DNA of 64,000 bases from Dichotomocladium elegans (Eukaryota > Mucoromycota > Mucoromycetes > Mucorales > Lichtheimiaceae), in NCBI GenBank assembly GCA_025716815.1, contig JAIXMN010000027.1:372001-436000 (forward strand), given 5' to 3'. Positions within the stretch are counted from its first letter, which is position 1; every line of letters begins with the position of its first letter. Position numbers and translations under genes: made by a program. Positions 20,801-30,096 of the stretch are shown in pieces. The notes under the pieces are model-generated. The model searched no databases. It had not been told where the DNA came from and worked only from the letters and a program-made list of their open reading frames with translations.

Positions 20801-21219
20801 CAGATCTCTCATTACCGTTCTATGTGGCTACCGACGCTTCGAACTATGGGATTGGTGCCGTCCTCTTCCAGATGAAAGATGGCCAGAAGCAGTATGTATC
20901 GTTTATGGCTCGCTCTTTAAGCAAGTCCGAACGCAATTATTCCACGACGAAGCGAGAGTTGCTAGCCATCATCTATGCACTCCAGAAATTTCACCAGTAC
21001 TTATGGGGAAATCCTTTTACTCTGTATACGGACCACAAGGCTCTTACTTACTTGCACACCCAGAAGATTGCTAATCCGATGATGATCAATTGGTTAGACA
21101 CTTTGCTCGACTACAATTTCCGCGTTGTACACTTGCCTGGTATTGAGAATGTGCTGCCAGATAACCTTTCGCGCTTGTTCGCCCCTGACGAACAGCTGGA
21201 GGGGGTAATGCAGCCATAA
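17803..21219 (+). CDS. gag-pol: E4 Gag-protease-RT-RNase H polyprotein
   Basis: A 1138-residue frame with no Gag/Pol frameshift. Residues 1-400: Gag with a Thr repeat (48-54), capsid-like region (FSSVEEFLRRFQLILEAGE .. WLALAMPTHLANWFDSYV) and a basic Pro-rich arm. A variant zinc knuckle CIYCKQDWDPDHRC is at 422-435. Protease has LLDTGAEISVV (DTGA 541-544), the RT box is FVDD near 861-864, and RNase H has ATDASNYGIGAVLF and YTDHKALTYL. The frame ends at TAA 21217 just after a five-G run (21201-21205); the homologous E9 has six Gs and reads straight on into integrase, so one G was lost. Without the shift this would be one polyprotein of about 1.6 thousand residues like E9. Confidence 0.92.
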   Translation: MNPQQATNIYTNDSQGAIANATSAPAVNTSSLATDFDVSMGEYPNSGTTTTTTTSAVEAVAQLMAKKGDDLKELCLRQAQALENDDADAFAEISRKIELTCRLLNDQKTVFVALQSAADAGLEPTNPAASSVEPSFSLSSAPTEDESSIRSIPSRGGRVNIGDIPLFQVPGITMTDTTKKAFSSVEEFLRRFQLILEAGEVEVDRDWQRWLALAMPTHLANWFDSYVANRGYNWSQVREVFAERFEGTSRSMSAATKVFSMMMPRGVSILDYGDEYQEAIKQAGLKDDENMALRFLFSLEPDFQQDVRVAWHGQHGPRNPQNTEEVIRTGVLIQATENRTRHSVSRVQREHPAVNRHQWESAPHVRHSRREPRNWRHERLERSEHHTRRSSPRPSPKPSMKPAPKPKKEPTALQRALKERRCIYCKQDWDPDHRCDEYVKAKKAQREQKRLNRLARQDCSVAANTTTTNTSSRPSRQEADKRHPADDVLEDMDLDADASLELAKHSSGKQIRLYTLHTQNNSLRLTSPILIQNKRLLGLLDTGAEISVVNKRICLKNNWVIEKASGFISYAGKNDRLPRMGITEPLIIRYNQRIIKHAFEVMDLEDDTDVIIGLDLLPRLGIALTGVATRWDDDDHTDESRDENVVPQEEKAEPNNSPAGTPAEYIAFKQALEPYIKANANIPKNAFCTVPESVIYIDTPEGVSAYQRQYPLPYSMRPIVDDAVKSWLADGIIVKAAVNSNWNSPLTLADKKDEYGNKTGKRPCLDPRHINKYIPDDRYPLPLIKEIFSSLGGSAVFTTLDLKSAFHRFRINEADQHKTTFTHNGIQYMFQGCPFGLKPISSKFQRVMSSIYKDMPFVQTFVDDIVVHSRTMAEHTRHVQLAIQALTDVNLLLNPAKCHFAQRSVYLLGFCISQSGITPDERKLTNVLQWPIPRTGKDVMRFMGIINYFRDHIPKVSEISAPLDALRSAGSLNQLWTDEHNKCFKKLKALLAERTLLRYPDLSLPFYVATDASNYGIGAVLFQMKDGQKQYVSFMARSLSKSERNYSTTKRELLAIIYALQKFHQYLWGNPFTLYTDHKALTYLHTQKIANPMMINWLDTLLDYNFRVVHLPGIENVLPDNLSRLFAPDEQLEGVMQP
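21196..21209 (+). promoter_or_regulatory. E4 candidate central polypurine tract
   Basis: CTGGAGGGGGTAAT between RNase H and integrase repeats the 3' tract CTGGAGGGGGGTAAT at 22731-22745, with one G fewer. Confidence 0.5.
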
Positions 21220-22673
21220 TTCGATCGGCAAAGAAAAACACGCCCAACAAACGAGTATTCCTGGTCAAAACATACGAGTCCCCACAAGATACAATGTGTC
21301 CACCAGACACGGAACGTCCTGCCTTGCTAGAGAAAGCACACTTGACAGGTGGTCACGAAGGAGCGGAACATATTGTACGATCATTACATGCCGATGGTAT
21401 CCACTGGACGAATTTATTCCAAGACGCCGTAGAGTATGTCAAATCGTGTGTTCAATGTCAACGCTACAATATTGGCAAACGAGGCTTCAATCCCTTGAGA
21501 CCAATTTATGCTTACTTACCAGGCGATCACTGGGCAGTTGACTTAATCAATTTTCACCGCACTTCGAACAAAGGCAACAATTATATCATCGTCTTTGTCG
21601 ATGTATGCACACGCTTTTGTATACTGCGAGCATTACCAGACAAGTCAGCTGATACTATCGTTGAAGTCTTCAAATCTGTATTCTGCGATTTCGGTTTACC
21701 TAAGATCATACAATCAGACAATGGAAGCGAATTCAAGAACTTCAAGATGAAGAAATTTATTGACAGCCTAGGCATCGACCATCGACTTACTACACCGTAC
21801 CACCCGCGCGCTAATGGGATTGCCGAACGCTGGGTACAAACGACTCTGAGTGTCATTCGCAAGAAAATTGAAGGCGCAGGTAAAGACTGGGACTTTTACG
21901 TTCCCAGCACACAACTGGAAATCAATAGCCGTATCTCCGAGAGGTTAGGTTCTTCGCCATTCTCACTAATGTTCGCTCGACGAATTAATGAGATGAAGGA
22001 CTATCGACGTAATGGTGCCGTTGAGAACAGAGCGTCGACACACCAAGAACTTATGGAACGTGCCGCGTATATGCATGACGTTGTCTTTCCTGCCTTGAAA
22101 CAAAGAGCGGAAGAACACGGCGGTAAACAAAAGAAAAAGTTCGACCAAAAATATCATTTGATTGATTTTCCGGAACGGAGCCACGTGATGGTGCGAGTCC
22201 AGAACCGAAGAAGCAAACTGGCCCCCATTTTTGAAGGACCTTACACAGTACTGCGCAAGACACAAGGAGGATCCTACGTGCTGCAAGATGAAACAGGAGC
22301 TTTAATGCCTAGAGACTATTCGCCCTCTGAGATGAAACTTATTAACCAAGACGAAGTTATCCCTCAAGACGAATTATACGAAGTACAAGCTATAGTTGCA
22401 CACAAAGGACAACCAGGAAAACGACAATACTTAGTACGATGGAAAGGCTATGGCGCTGAAGACGACCAATGGCTAACACCCGATAAGTTCACCGATCCTG
22501 GCTTTATCATCGAATACTGGCACCGACTAGGAAAAGACGAATCAAAGGCTGATGCAATTCCTTCCAATACGCTATCGCCTAAAAAAGACAGTTCACCCCG
22601 CAAGAAACGATTCCGATCCGACAATGCCGATCACAATCCTCCACCAAGGAGAAGCCAAAGAAGACGGCTATAA
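21220..22673 (+). CDS. E4 integrase with chromodomain (frame-shifted end of Pol)
   Basis: Open in the -1 frame from the G run; first ATG at 21294. Integrase has the His-His-Cys-Cys finger (HEGAEHIVRSLH..CVQCQRY), then core motifs WAVDLINF, IQSDNGSEF and RANGIAERWVQT. The C terminus (ELYEVQAIVAHKGQPGKR then YLVRWKGYGAEDDQW) is a chromodomain, which in chromoviruses binds methylated histone H3 and directs insertion. A basic tail follows and ends at a TAA at 22671. The chromodomain has DDQW where E9 has DDTW. No internal lesion was seen, so only the G-run deletion uncouples it from RT. Confidence 0.92.
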
Positions 22674-22730
22674 TCCAGTCAATGTCACGTAATCGACCAT
22701 GCTCTCTTCCTATTTTCCGATTGTTCCAAT

Positions 22731-22745
22731 CTGGAGGGGGGTAAT
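22731..22745 (+). promoter_or_regulatory. E4 3' polypurine tract
   Basis: CTGGAGGGGGGTAAT ends on the first T of the 3' LTR; it would prime plus-strand DNA. Confidence 0.85.
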
Positions 22746-23140
22746 GTCGCATAGGTGATTACGGATTGAAGGATCCATGACGCCGCGTTATAACCAGATC
22801 CATTTCCACAGTCTTTTTCCCTCTATTTTTCTCCCACTGGGTTTTTATGAGGTTTTACCGACGTGAGGATGGTCTGAAAGGAACAAGGACATATAACGTA
22901 TGATAGAGGTCACCGATACACACACAAGCACCTTATCTGTAATAGTGCTACCATCTCCGAGTACCCGTGTAAGACGGAGTAGCCAGTCGACCTAATTAGG
23001 ACCTCTGCCATAAATCATATAAATAGTAGATAAATGTGTAGCGATGGAGGATCTTGGTTCCGATTTCATTCGAATAAAAGACATCCACGAGTCTCATCGT
23101 ATTCTAACTGTCCACCATAAAAAACAACTAAAACACCACA
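22745..23140 (+). repeat. E4 3' LTR (396 bp)
   Basis: Copy of 17398-17793. Confidence 0.93.
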
Positions 23141-24455
23141 CCGGGAACGCTTTGTCTGTCGCGACGGTCAGATCTTCCGAAAGGTAAAAATCGGTAATAC
23201 TATAAAAGAGATACGCTATGCATTATTTGCTCGCCGTGCCGATATTGTACAAAGTTATCATCACGGTTTTGGACATGCCGGACGATCCACAGTCCATGAT
23301 ATTATAAAAAAACGCTGGTGGTGGCCAGACATGAAAGCAGATATACAAGATTGGCTGAAGACTTGCAAGCAATGCCAACTCGCGGCCAACTCAGACAAAA
23401 CTACACACCATAGTCCTATGCATCTGCGCGACATCCCGCCTGTTTTCTCGCGATGGCACTTGGATTTTATCGGAGAATTACCAACTACTGTTCGTGGTAA
23501 CCGATGGATCTTAGTGGCTGTTGATTATACGACAAATTGGACCATTGCACGCGCAGTTCCAGAGGCCACGGGACAAGCCATTGCGAACTTCCTGTTTACG
23601 GAGATCGTCATGCGTTTCTCGTGCCCGGCGGAAATTGTTACTGATCGCGGTGCAAACTTCATGTCAAAAGTGCTGAATACGTATCTCGGACGCATGAAAA
23701 CCAATCATCAGCTCACTTCGGCGTTCCATCCGCGCTCAAATGGTAAAGTCGAACGTACAAACGGAATTCTTAAACAAATGCTTCGAAAATACGTCCAAGG
23801 AACCATATCCAAGTGGGACGAATTCCTTGAAACTGCAGTTTTCTCTTGCCAAGTTAGAAAACATCGTACGACAGGTCTCAGTCCTTACTATATGGTATAT
23901 GGTACAGAGCCGCGCCTACCCGGTGATATTCTCCCGCCTCTTGTCACGACTGAACCTACGAATGACCCACAACAAATCGCGAACGCTCGCAAGACAGAAC
24001 TACTACGCCTACGCGAATCTCGAACCAGCGCAAAAGAAAAACTTGCTGCCAATGCTAAACGAGATAAAGCCATCTGGGATGCCGTCACCAAGCCGCAAGT
24101 TTTCGCCATTGGTGATCACGTTTTGATGCGTCATGAACAAAAAATTAGTCTCGAGTACAACTGGAAAGGTCCCTATACCATTGTAGCATGCAATCCGGAA
24201 ACGGATATCTACCAACTCAAGGACATGAACGGCGTCCTTTACAAATCGTGGGTTCATACTGACCGTCTTCGTCCCATCCACCTCCCGCCCTCCGCGCCAG
24301 CGCCTCCTTCTTGGTATGATCCCGCATCTTCTCGCGCCGCCGATCGTCATTCGCTTGCTCTCCTCCCTGCGCAGTTGTCCGAGGACGTCCAACATTCTGG
24401 GGATGGGGTATTGTCATGGTCTGCTAATGGTTACACGGTACAGTCAAATGTGTAA
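23141..24455 (+). pseudogene. pol: E3 Pol part 2: integrase, separated by E4
   Basis: The frame resumes in phase after the TSD ccggg. It shows FARRADIVQSYHHGFGHAG..CKQCQLA (zinc finger), LDFIGELP, VTDRGANF and GKVERTNG (DDE core) and a C-terminal GDHVLMRHEQKISLEYNWKGPY..TDRLRP segment typical of the group. It runs 44 bases into the 3' LTR before its TAA. No internal lesion was seen. With E4 removed it would join part 1 in frame. Confidence 0.9.
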
Positions 24456-24751
24456 CCTTTCTCGAAGGAGTACAATGCGTAGCCGTTTTGCTGAGCATTC
24501 GCTATCTGCTGAGCATTCACTATTTGCTGAGCATTATTGCCAAGGCATGTAGTGCGCAGCCATTTAATATTTTCCCTTGTCAAGATGCTTAGCTACCTAG
24601 AATTAACAATACATATAAATATGCATCTAGCGGTAGTAATAAAGAACCTCCAAGCTTCTGATATTTCTGAATAGTCTCAGTGACATTCCTGTTCTGTGTG
24701 AACTTGCCGTTACCCGCTACAAAAAGGATCTTCGTGACCAGGGCAACGACA
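24412..24751 (+). repeat. E3 3' LTR (340 bp)
   Basis: Copy of 13607-13946; base 5 is A instead of G. Confidence 0.93.
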
Positions 24752-25023
24752 GCTCTCCTTTTTTGTATATAGGTTTTAAAGGCAATAAACAGGCTCACGA
24801 AGTAAACGCCTGAGGGGATCACGAAGTAGATGATAGACAAAAGGTCTACTTTATTCCTATGCATATTATTACCTATTTATAATTTGTTTCTTTCTAGTTC
24901 CTTCCATTCTTTTGGATGTTTCAGACATTCATGTCATCGAGATTGATTATAAGCGCCCAAAGCAATAAAAGGAAATCTAGAATCGGGCCAAAATGATTGG
25001 CTATTGCCCAATGGGTCACGACA

Positions 25024-26421
25024 TTACTCCCCCCAAGAATGTTGCTCGTCCCCGGCCAAGACAGTCAGAGAAGAGGAGCCTGCAGAAGCAGCACGATCGA
25101 GGGTCCGAGACGCAGAAGGATCATACCACGTTGTGTTCTGAACAGCGGACAAGTGAACAGGACGAAGTCGATCGGTGTGAACCCAAGATGTGTATGGTTT
25201 GCCGTTTAGGTCATGTAATTGATAGGTATCAGATTCAAGGTTGCGAGCGACGACGGAAAAAGGACCCTTCCAATTGTATTCGAGAGTGTACTTGTTCTCA
25301 TGGCGCATGAGGACATGATCGCCAATGTCAAAGACCTGATGCTTCATGATATTATCCCAAATGACCTTATCTCGTTGAGCATTGGAGCGGAGACGGTCAG
25401 CAGCTGCTGCACGTGCCTCCCGTAAACGAAGAAGTTCGGATAGTCGCATTTCTGCTAAGTCTCGAGAATTTTCGTCACGAAAGTCATAAGAAATGGAAGG
25501 ATGCATGAGATCTCCTGGAATGCGAGGTTCTACGCCATAAACCAGAAAGAACGGGCTGACACCGGTGGTGCGATGTTTACGTATGCGGCAGGCAAATACT
25601 GCAGTGTCCAGATGCTCATCCCATTGGGAAATTGCGCCGTGAACATATTTGCGAAGCATTTGCTTAAGAATCCCATTCGTGCGTTCGACTTTGCTGTTAG
25701 TGCGAGGGTGGAAGGCAGATGTAAGTTTATGGCGCAGACGAAGGCGACCAAGATAGGCATCTAGGACTTTTGACATAAAGTTAGCTCCGCGATCGGTGAG
25801 AATCTCCTCTGGGCAGCCAAATCGCATCACAATCTCCTCATAAAGGAAAGCGGCAATTGCTTGGCCTGTGGCGTCCGGTACTGCACGAGCAATGGTCCAG
25901 TTTGTGGTGTAGTCAACAGCAACAAGAATCCATCGATTGCCGTTATTGGTGGTGGGTAGTTCACCAATAAAATCAAGGTGCCATCGAGAAAATACCAGGG
26001 GAACATCTAAGGGGCGCATCGGTGCATGGTGGGTGGATCGATCTGCATTAGCAGCCAACTGACACTGAGGGCAAGAACGAAGCCAATCTTGGATGTCATG
26101 CTTCATATTCGGCCACCAGTAGCGTTTGGAGACCAGGTCGTAAACTGTAGCATTACCTGCATGCCCAAAACCGTCATGGTATGCCTTTACTGTATCGGCA
26201 CGTCGGGCGAAGAGCACGTACCGCCGTTCTTGAATAGAATTGCCGACTTTGACAAGACGATACACTTCGTTATTACGACTAACAAATTGATCACGATGCT
26301 GTATTAAAAGATCTCGATAAGTATTGGGCCATTTGGACTCTGATGCGGTATAAAATCGTGGCCAGTCCGACTCTTGGATCGCCTTCATTGCGTAAAGGTA
26401 GTCAGGTTCGAGTGAAGGTTC
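25024..26421 (-). CDS. E5 integrase (downstream of an in-frame stop)
   Basis: It is the same frame as the E5 protease-RT-RNase H region, cut off by one TAG (26422-26424). From LEPDYLYAMKAIQESDWP it has the zinc finger (GFGHAG..CPQCQLA), LDFIGELP, LTDRGANF, SKVERTNG and the C-terminal GDHVLMRHENKYTLEYNWKGPF domain. It ends HSWGE at a TAA just outside the 3' LTR. The first ATG is at 26388. Unless the TAG is read through, integrase is not made as a fusion. Confidence 0.9.
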   Translation of the reverse strand, partial: EPSLEPDYLYAMKAIQESDWPRFYTASESKWPNTYRDLLIQHRDQFVSRNNEVYRLVKVGNSIQERRYVLFARRADTVKAYHDGFGHAGNATVYDLVSKRYWWPNMKHDIQDWLRSCPQCQLAANADRSTHHAPMRPLDVPLVFSRWHLDFIGELPTTNNGNRWILVAVDYTTNWTIARAVPDATGQAIAAFLYEEIVMRFGCPEEILTDRGANFMSKVLDAYLGRLRLRHKLTSAFHPRTNSKVERTNGILKQMLRKYVHGAISQWDEHLDTAVFACRIRKHRTTGVSPFFLVYGVEPRIPGDLMHPSISYDFRDENSRDLAEMRLSELLRLREARAAAADRLRSNAQRDKVIWDNIMKHQVFDIGDHVLMRHENKYTLEYNWKGPFSVVARNLESDTYQLHDLNGKPYTSWVHTDRLRPVHLSAVQNTTWYDPSASRTLDRAASAGSSSLTVLAGDEQHSWGE

Positions 26422-28518
26422 CTATGAGACACAAGCAAAACCATCGCGACGGGACAAGAGATCAGGTATATGGTTTTCGCGGCCGGGTTTATAAAGGATC
26501 TCGGGATTATAAAGCTCAAGTTCAGCCATCCATCGTGTTAACCGTGGAGTCGGCTTAATCTGGGTACGGAAATACCGCAGCGGGTGGTGGTCTGTATAGA
26601 CCACATATGATCGTCCTTCTATGAAACAACGCCAGGTGCGCAAAGCGTGGAGAATTCCCAACAATTCTCGTTCTTGAGCTGGGTAGTTACGTTCAGCAGG
26701 AGAGAGCTTTTTGGACTCGAAAGCCACAGGGTGCATCAAACCGTCTTCGCCTTTTTGCAGGAGGACAGCGCCAACGCCAAAATCAGAAGCATCTGTCTCA
26801 ATCGTAAAAAGTTTAGAGCCATCTGGTGGGATTAGAATCGGCGCCTGGGACATTCGGAATTTGATTTCATCAAATGCGGCCTGGCAACGGGGAGTCCATT
26901 CTATAGCTCTCTTTTTCGCACCAGTTCCTCTCGTCAAGTCGGTTAGTGGGGCAGCAATCGTAGAAAAGTCCTTAATGAAACGGCGGTAATGTGAGCCGAG
27001 TCCAACGAATTGGCATACCTCATGCACGTTTGTTGGCTGTGGCCATTCTTGAATAGCTTTAACTTTTGACTCGGAAGGCCGTATACCGGCAGCTGAAACA
27101 CGAAACCCTACGAATTCGAGTTCTGTCTTGAAAAATTCGCACTTCATGGGGTTTGCAACAAGCTTAGCATCGCGGAGATGATTAAGCACCTGACGTACAT
27201 GGCGATGGTGCTCGTCTTTACTCTGACTAAAAACCAAAATGTCATCAAGATACACTAGGCAGAACTTGTCGAGGCAATCGCGGAGTACTGAGTTCATGAG
27301 CCGTTGAAACGTAGGCGGGGCGTTTGTCAGGCCGAACGGTAGTACTAGCCACTCCCAACTGCCATAGCGTGTATTAAACGAGGTTTTTGGAATATCCTCT
27401 TCGCGAATGCGAACTTGATGGTACCCACTCTTAAGGTCAATACTGGAGAAGTATCGTGCACCACTGAGACGCTCGAGGCACTCATCAATCCGCGGCAATG
27501 GGTGTGAATTGCGTTGGGTTACTTGATTAATAGCGCGGTAATCAATGCAGAGGCGCATAGTCCCGTCTTTCTTTTTTACGAATAGGACAGGGGCACCCCA
27601 AGGTGACGTGCTGGGTCGGATTAGACCAAGGTCAAGCAGTTCCTTAAGTTGCTTGTTTAACTCGTCGAGTTCCAGAGGGCTCATCTTATATGGATGACGG
27701 TTGATTGGCGAAGCATCGCCAGTGTCAATCACATGGGACACTCCGCGATCAGGCGGAAGCCCAGATAACCTGTCTCGAAAAACGTCTGGATACTCGTCAC
27801 GAAGATCTTGCGGAACGCCTGTGCTGGTTGAACCATCGGAATGTACATGACAAAGGAACATATGGACGATTTTCTTTTTCTTTGCAAGGCGCTGTACTTG
27901 TTTGTGTGATATCAGGTACGCCAGACTTGGGTCTAATCGATCGTATGTGGGGTGTAGCGTGAAGGTCTCGTTATTGGTATGGATATGCCATATATCGCTC
28001 TCCCAGTCGGGAATCGGATTGATTTGCTTGATCCAGTCGCGCCCAAGAATCAGGTCGAACTTAGTGTCAAGAATGAAGGCTAATGTTTGATGGACAAATC
28101 CAGCGGCATTTACCGTCAACGTAGCGCATTTGTTGATGTTCAATTTATGACCACCGGCTGTTTCGACTTGTCGTTTTGAAATGGACTTTAAAGAGCTGCC
28201 GCGAGCTATTGTCGAAGATACGTATGTTGCAGTTGCACCGCTATCGATCAATGCACGAATAGTTCGACCATTACATTCCATAATATACAGAGGCAAAGGG
28301 GTGTTTTTTATTGTGTTCAGACATTCAATGTGTCTTACGTCAGCAGTTAGATCGATCGTTGGTGAATTGTTGAGATTTTGATCTGATTCGTTTCGTTCAT
28401 CTGAAAGGTCGATTAGAGCGGCTTCTTTTGTTTCAACGTTCTTTAGAGGTGTGGATATGGCATGAAGGGATGGGTTCTGGCGCGAAGGGACTCCCTTCAG
28501 TCCTGACGCGCCTGTTCT
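26422..28518 (-). CDS. pol: E5 Pol: protease, RT, RNase H
   Basis: Open from the slippery site 28518-28524, where the Pol frame reads EFKRTGASGLKGV, to TAG at 26422. Protease shows ALIDSGATATYVS; RT has RLIRPS-type fingers (DLGLIRPSTSPWGAP) and VYLDDILVFS; RNase H has ETDASDFGVGAVLL and YTDHHPLRYF. It ends LLSRRDGFACVS. Integrase follows in the same frame after the stop. All motifs are intact, so the element is inactivated by only one codon as far as I can see. Confidence 0.92.
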   Translation of the reverse strand, partial: RTGASGLKGVPSRQNPSLHAISTPLKNVETKEAALIDLSDERNESDQNLNNSPTIDLTADVRHIECLNTIKNTPLPLYIMECNGRTIRALIDSGATATYVSSTIARGSSLKSISKRQVETAGGHKLNINKCATLTVNAAGFVHQTLAFILDTKFDLILGRDWIKQINPIPDWESDIWHIHTNNETFTLHPTYDRLDPSLAYLISHKQVQRLAKKKKIVHMFLCHVHSDGSTSTGVPQDLRDEYPDVFRDRLSGLPPDRGVSHVIDTGDASPINRHPYKMSPLELDELNKQLKELLDLGLIRPSTSPWGAPVLFVKKKDGTMRLCIDYRAINQVTQRNSHPLPRIDECLERLSGARYFSSIDLKSGYHQVRIREEDIPKTSFNTRYGSWEWLVLPFGLTNAPPTFQRLMNSVLRDCLDKFCLVYLDDILVFSQSKDEHHRHVRQVLNHLRDAKLVANPMKCEFFKTELEFVGFRVSAAGIRPSESKVKAIQEWPQPTNVHEVCQFVGLGSHYRRFIKDFSTIAAPLTDLTRGTGAKKRAIEWTPRCQAAFDEIKFRMSQAPILIPPDGSKLFTIETDASDFGVGAVLLQKGEDGLMHPVAFESKKLSPAERNYPAQERELLGILHALRTWRCFIEGRSYVVYTDHHPLRYFRTQIKPTPRLTRWMAELELYNPEILYKPGRENHIPDLLSRRDGFACVS

Positions 28519-29459
28519 TTTAAATTCACTGGATGACTCCATTGAGTAACTTTTTGCCGCTGTCCCGAAGCGTTCGGAGGAGCTAGACAATGACGAGCCA
28601 AGTGGTTGGCACCGCCACAATTATAACAAAGCCTTGGTGCGCGTGGGCCATTGGGTACTTCCTGGGAATGTTGACGGTCACTTCTTCGGCGCCACCCACC
28701 ATTCATGACTCGATTGTTTGCGAAGTATGGTCCCCGGATAGCATCCAGTTCCATAGGTGTAGGACCTGTTTGCGGGACAAAATATGGTTGTTCCACCTCC
28801 TTCTGCGAGGTCTCAAAGGAGCGTACTCCTTGCGCTAGTTCTTGTGCAGCTTCAAACGCCTCGGCTGCGTTATACGCGTCTGCCAAAGTGCGTGGATCCT
28901 TCAGTAACACTTGGAGTCGAGCGTTATATTCCAAGCCACTTATAAACTGGTGTTTTGCGTCCTCATCGTACATGTCAGGCAAGTCTAACATGATGTCTCG
29001 AAAAGCAGTTACATATTCACGAATCGACTGGTTTTGCCTCAAGCTTTGCAAACGGAAACGAGCGATCTGGGAGCCGTTCTTTGGCTTGAATTCATTCTTG
29101 AAGGCTATCTTGAACTGTGCCCATGTCTCCGGCTTGGCTGGACCGCCGTCCCTCGGGTCAATGCTTGTCTCAAGATGTCGCCACCATGTGGCTGCTCCCT
29201 CGCGTAGTAGAGTCGATACGAATTCGACTTTCTTGTTCTCTTTGACGTCTGGTTTGCAGCTCAAGTACTTCTCCACAGTGTGAAGCCAAGCTTCGACCTT
29301 GGATGTAGAACGTTCGCCGGTGTAGACATCGGGTCTTGTGGGGTTCAGGTCGGTATGTGGAACTGCAGCTAATCGTAGCTGTCTGATCTCTTCTTGCTGC
29401 TGCTGCATTTGTTGCATCATTGCTTGCATGGCCGCAAGCATTTCGTTGGTTCCTACCAT
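28497..29459 (-). CDS. gag: E5 Gag
   Basis: A 320-residue intact Gag. It starts at the ATG at 29459, 35 bases downstream of the PBS, with MLAAMQAMMQQMQQQQEEI, a Met/Gln-rich coiled arm. The capsid-like region (VEAWLHTVEKYLSC .. [10 protein letters not shown] .. AQFKIAFKNEFKPKN .. REYVTAFRDIMLDLPDM) is followed by the zinc knuckle CYNCGGANHLARHC. Unlike E3, E7 and E8, the ATG inside the PBS (29496) opens only a 4-codon upstream ORF, so this element has moved to a downstream start. The TGA at 28497 comes after the slippery site. Confidence 0.92.
   Translation of the reverse strand: MVGTNEMLAAMQAMMQQMQQQQEEIRQLRLAAVPHTDLNPTRPDVYTGERSTSKVEAWLHTVEKYLSCKPDVKENKKVEFVSTLLREGAATWWRHLETSIDPRDGGPAKPETWAQFKIAFKNEFKPKNGSQIARFRLQSLRQNQSIREYVTAFRDIMLDLPDMYDEDAKHQFISGLEYNARLQVLLKDPRTLADAYNAAEAFEAAQELAQGVRSFETSQKEVEQPYFVPQTGPTPMELDAIRGPYFANNRVMNGGWRRRSDRQHSQEVPNGPRAPRLCYNCGGANHLARHCLAPPNASGQRQKVTQWSHPVNLKEQARQD
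28518..28524 (-). promoter_or_regulatory. E5 -1 frameshift site T TTA AAA
   Basis: Gag frame AAT TTA AAA GAA; the -1 frame is open into pol. Confidence 0.82.
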
Positions 29460-29493
29460 TGTTCAAATATTTGCGGATCGTTCAAAGGAGGGG

Positions 29494-29505
29494 CATCAGC
29501 TACCA
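29494..29505 (-). promoter_or_regulatory. E5 primer-binding site TGGTAGCTGATG
   Basis: Two bases from the LTR end; the embedded ATG starts a 4-codon ORF only. Confidence 0.8.
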
Positions 29506-29507
29506 AA

Positions 29508-29783
29508 TGTCGCTCTCCTTTTTTGTATATAGGTTTTAAAGGCAATAAACAGGCTCACGAAGTAAACGCCTGAGGGGATCACGAAGTAGATGATAGACAA
29601 AAGGTCTACTTTATTCCTATGCATATTATTACCTATTTATAATTTGTTTCTTTCTAGTTCCTTCCATTCTTTTGGATGTTTCAGACATTCATGTCATCGA
29701 GATTGATTATAAGCGCCCAAAGCAATAAAAGGAAATCTAGAATCGGGCCAAAATGATTGGCTATTGCCCAATGGGTCACGACA
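29508..29783 (-). repeat. E5 5' LTR (276 bp)
   Basis: Intact copy of the split left LTR, no differences seen. TSD cgtg follows at 29784-29787. Confidence 0.92.
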
Positions 29784-29791
29784 CGTGTCGT

Positions 29792-30082
29792 TGTCGTAGC
29801 ACATATTGCTCGACCAATCAACGTCATTCATTATTTTATCCTTTTCTGTCTTCTTCCCCAGTGAAAGCACAGCCGGTCGTAATTCCCTCTTTGGATGCAT
29901 CGCCGAATGCCTTTTCTCTCTTGTCTCCATATATTATTATTAGATATCAAAATAGTATAAATATCCAAGTAGTCCCTATACAATAAAGAGCATCTATCTA
30001 TCTGCAATTCTTATTCTCCCCACTGTTACTCTTACGTCGTTGCTATTGGCCACGGTGTAACCGCCAAAATATAAGCACGACA
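29792..30082 (+). repeat. E6 5' LTR (291 bp)
   Basis: TGTCGTAGCAC..AAGCACGACA; TATA-like AGTATAAATATCC near 29954 and AATAAAG near 29982. Confidence 0.93.
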
Positions 30083-30084
30083 AT

Positions 30085-30096
30085 TGGTAGCTGATG
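30085..30096 (+). promoter_or_regulatory. E6 primer-binding site with embedded start codon
   Basis: TGGTAGCTGATG two bases after the LTR; 30094-30096 is the ATG of the 917-codon ORF. Confidence 0.85.

Larger units (their letters stand above)
17398..23140 (+). mobile_element. E4: chromovirus-type Ty3/gypsy element, 5.7 kb
   Basis: 396-bp LTRs (17398-17793, 22745-23140) with no difference seen; 5-bp TSD ccggg (17393-17397, 23141-23145). Gag, protease, RT and RNase H share one frame; integrase with C-terminal chromodomain follows in the -1 frame after a shortened G run. There is no tRNA PBS; TACGATGA (17799-17806) after the LTR is complementary to TCATCGTA in the LTR (17747-17754), suggesting self-priming. 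It sits in the integrase-coding part of E3. Confidence 0.93.
13607..24751 (+). mobile_element. E3: Ty3/gypsy element split by chromovirus E4
   Basis: 340-bp LTRs at 13607-13946 and 24412-24751 differ at one base. TSD gctc (13603-13606, 24752-24755). The plus strand carries PBS TGGTAGCTGATG at 13949-13960, gag, pol with a one-base deletion, and integrase interrupted by E4 (TSD ccggg). The polypurine tract CTGGGGATGGGGTA precedes the 3' LTR. Confidence 0.93.
13599..25023 (-). repeat. E5 3' LTR (276 bp), split by E3
   Basis: Bases 13599-13606 (tgtcgctc) plus 24756-25023; the gctc at 24752-24755 is the E3 TSD copy. The sum equals the 276 bp of the intact right LTR. Confidence 0.9.
8380..29783 (-). 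mobile_element. E5: Ty3/gypsy element split by E2 and E3
   Basis: The left LTR is 13599-13606 plus 24756-25023 (276 bp) and the right LTR is 29508-29783 (276 bp); I see no difference between them. Its TSD is cgtg (8376-8379 and 29784-29787), placing the insertion two bases inside LTR-X. E2 inserted across the first two bases of its left LTR (TSD tgtg) and E3 eight bases in (TSD gctc). The minus strand encodes Gag, Pol and integrase with one in-frame stop between RNase H and integrase. Confidence 0.9.
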
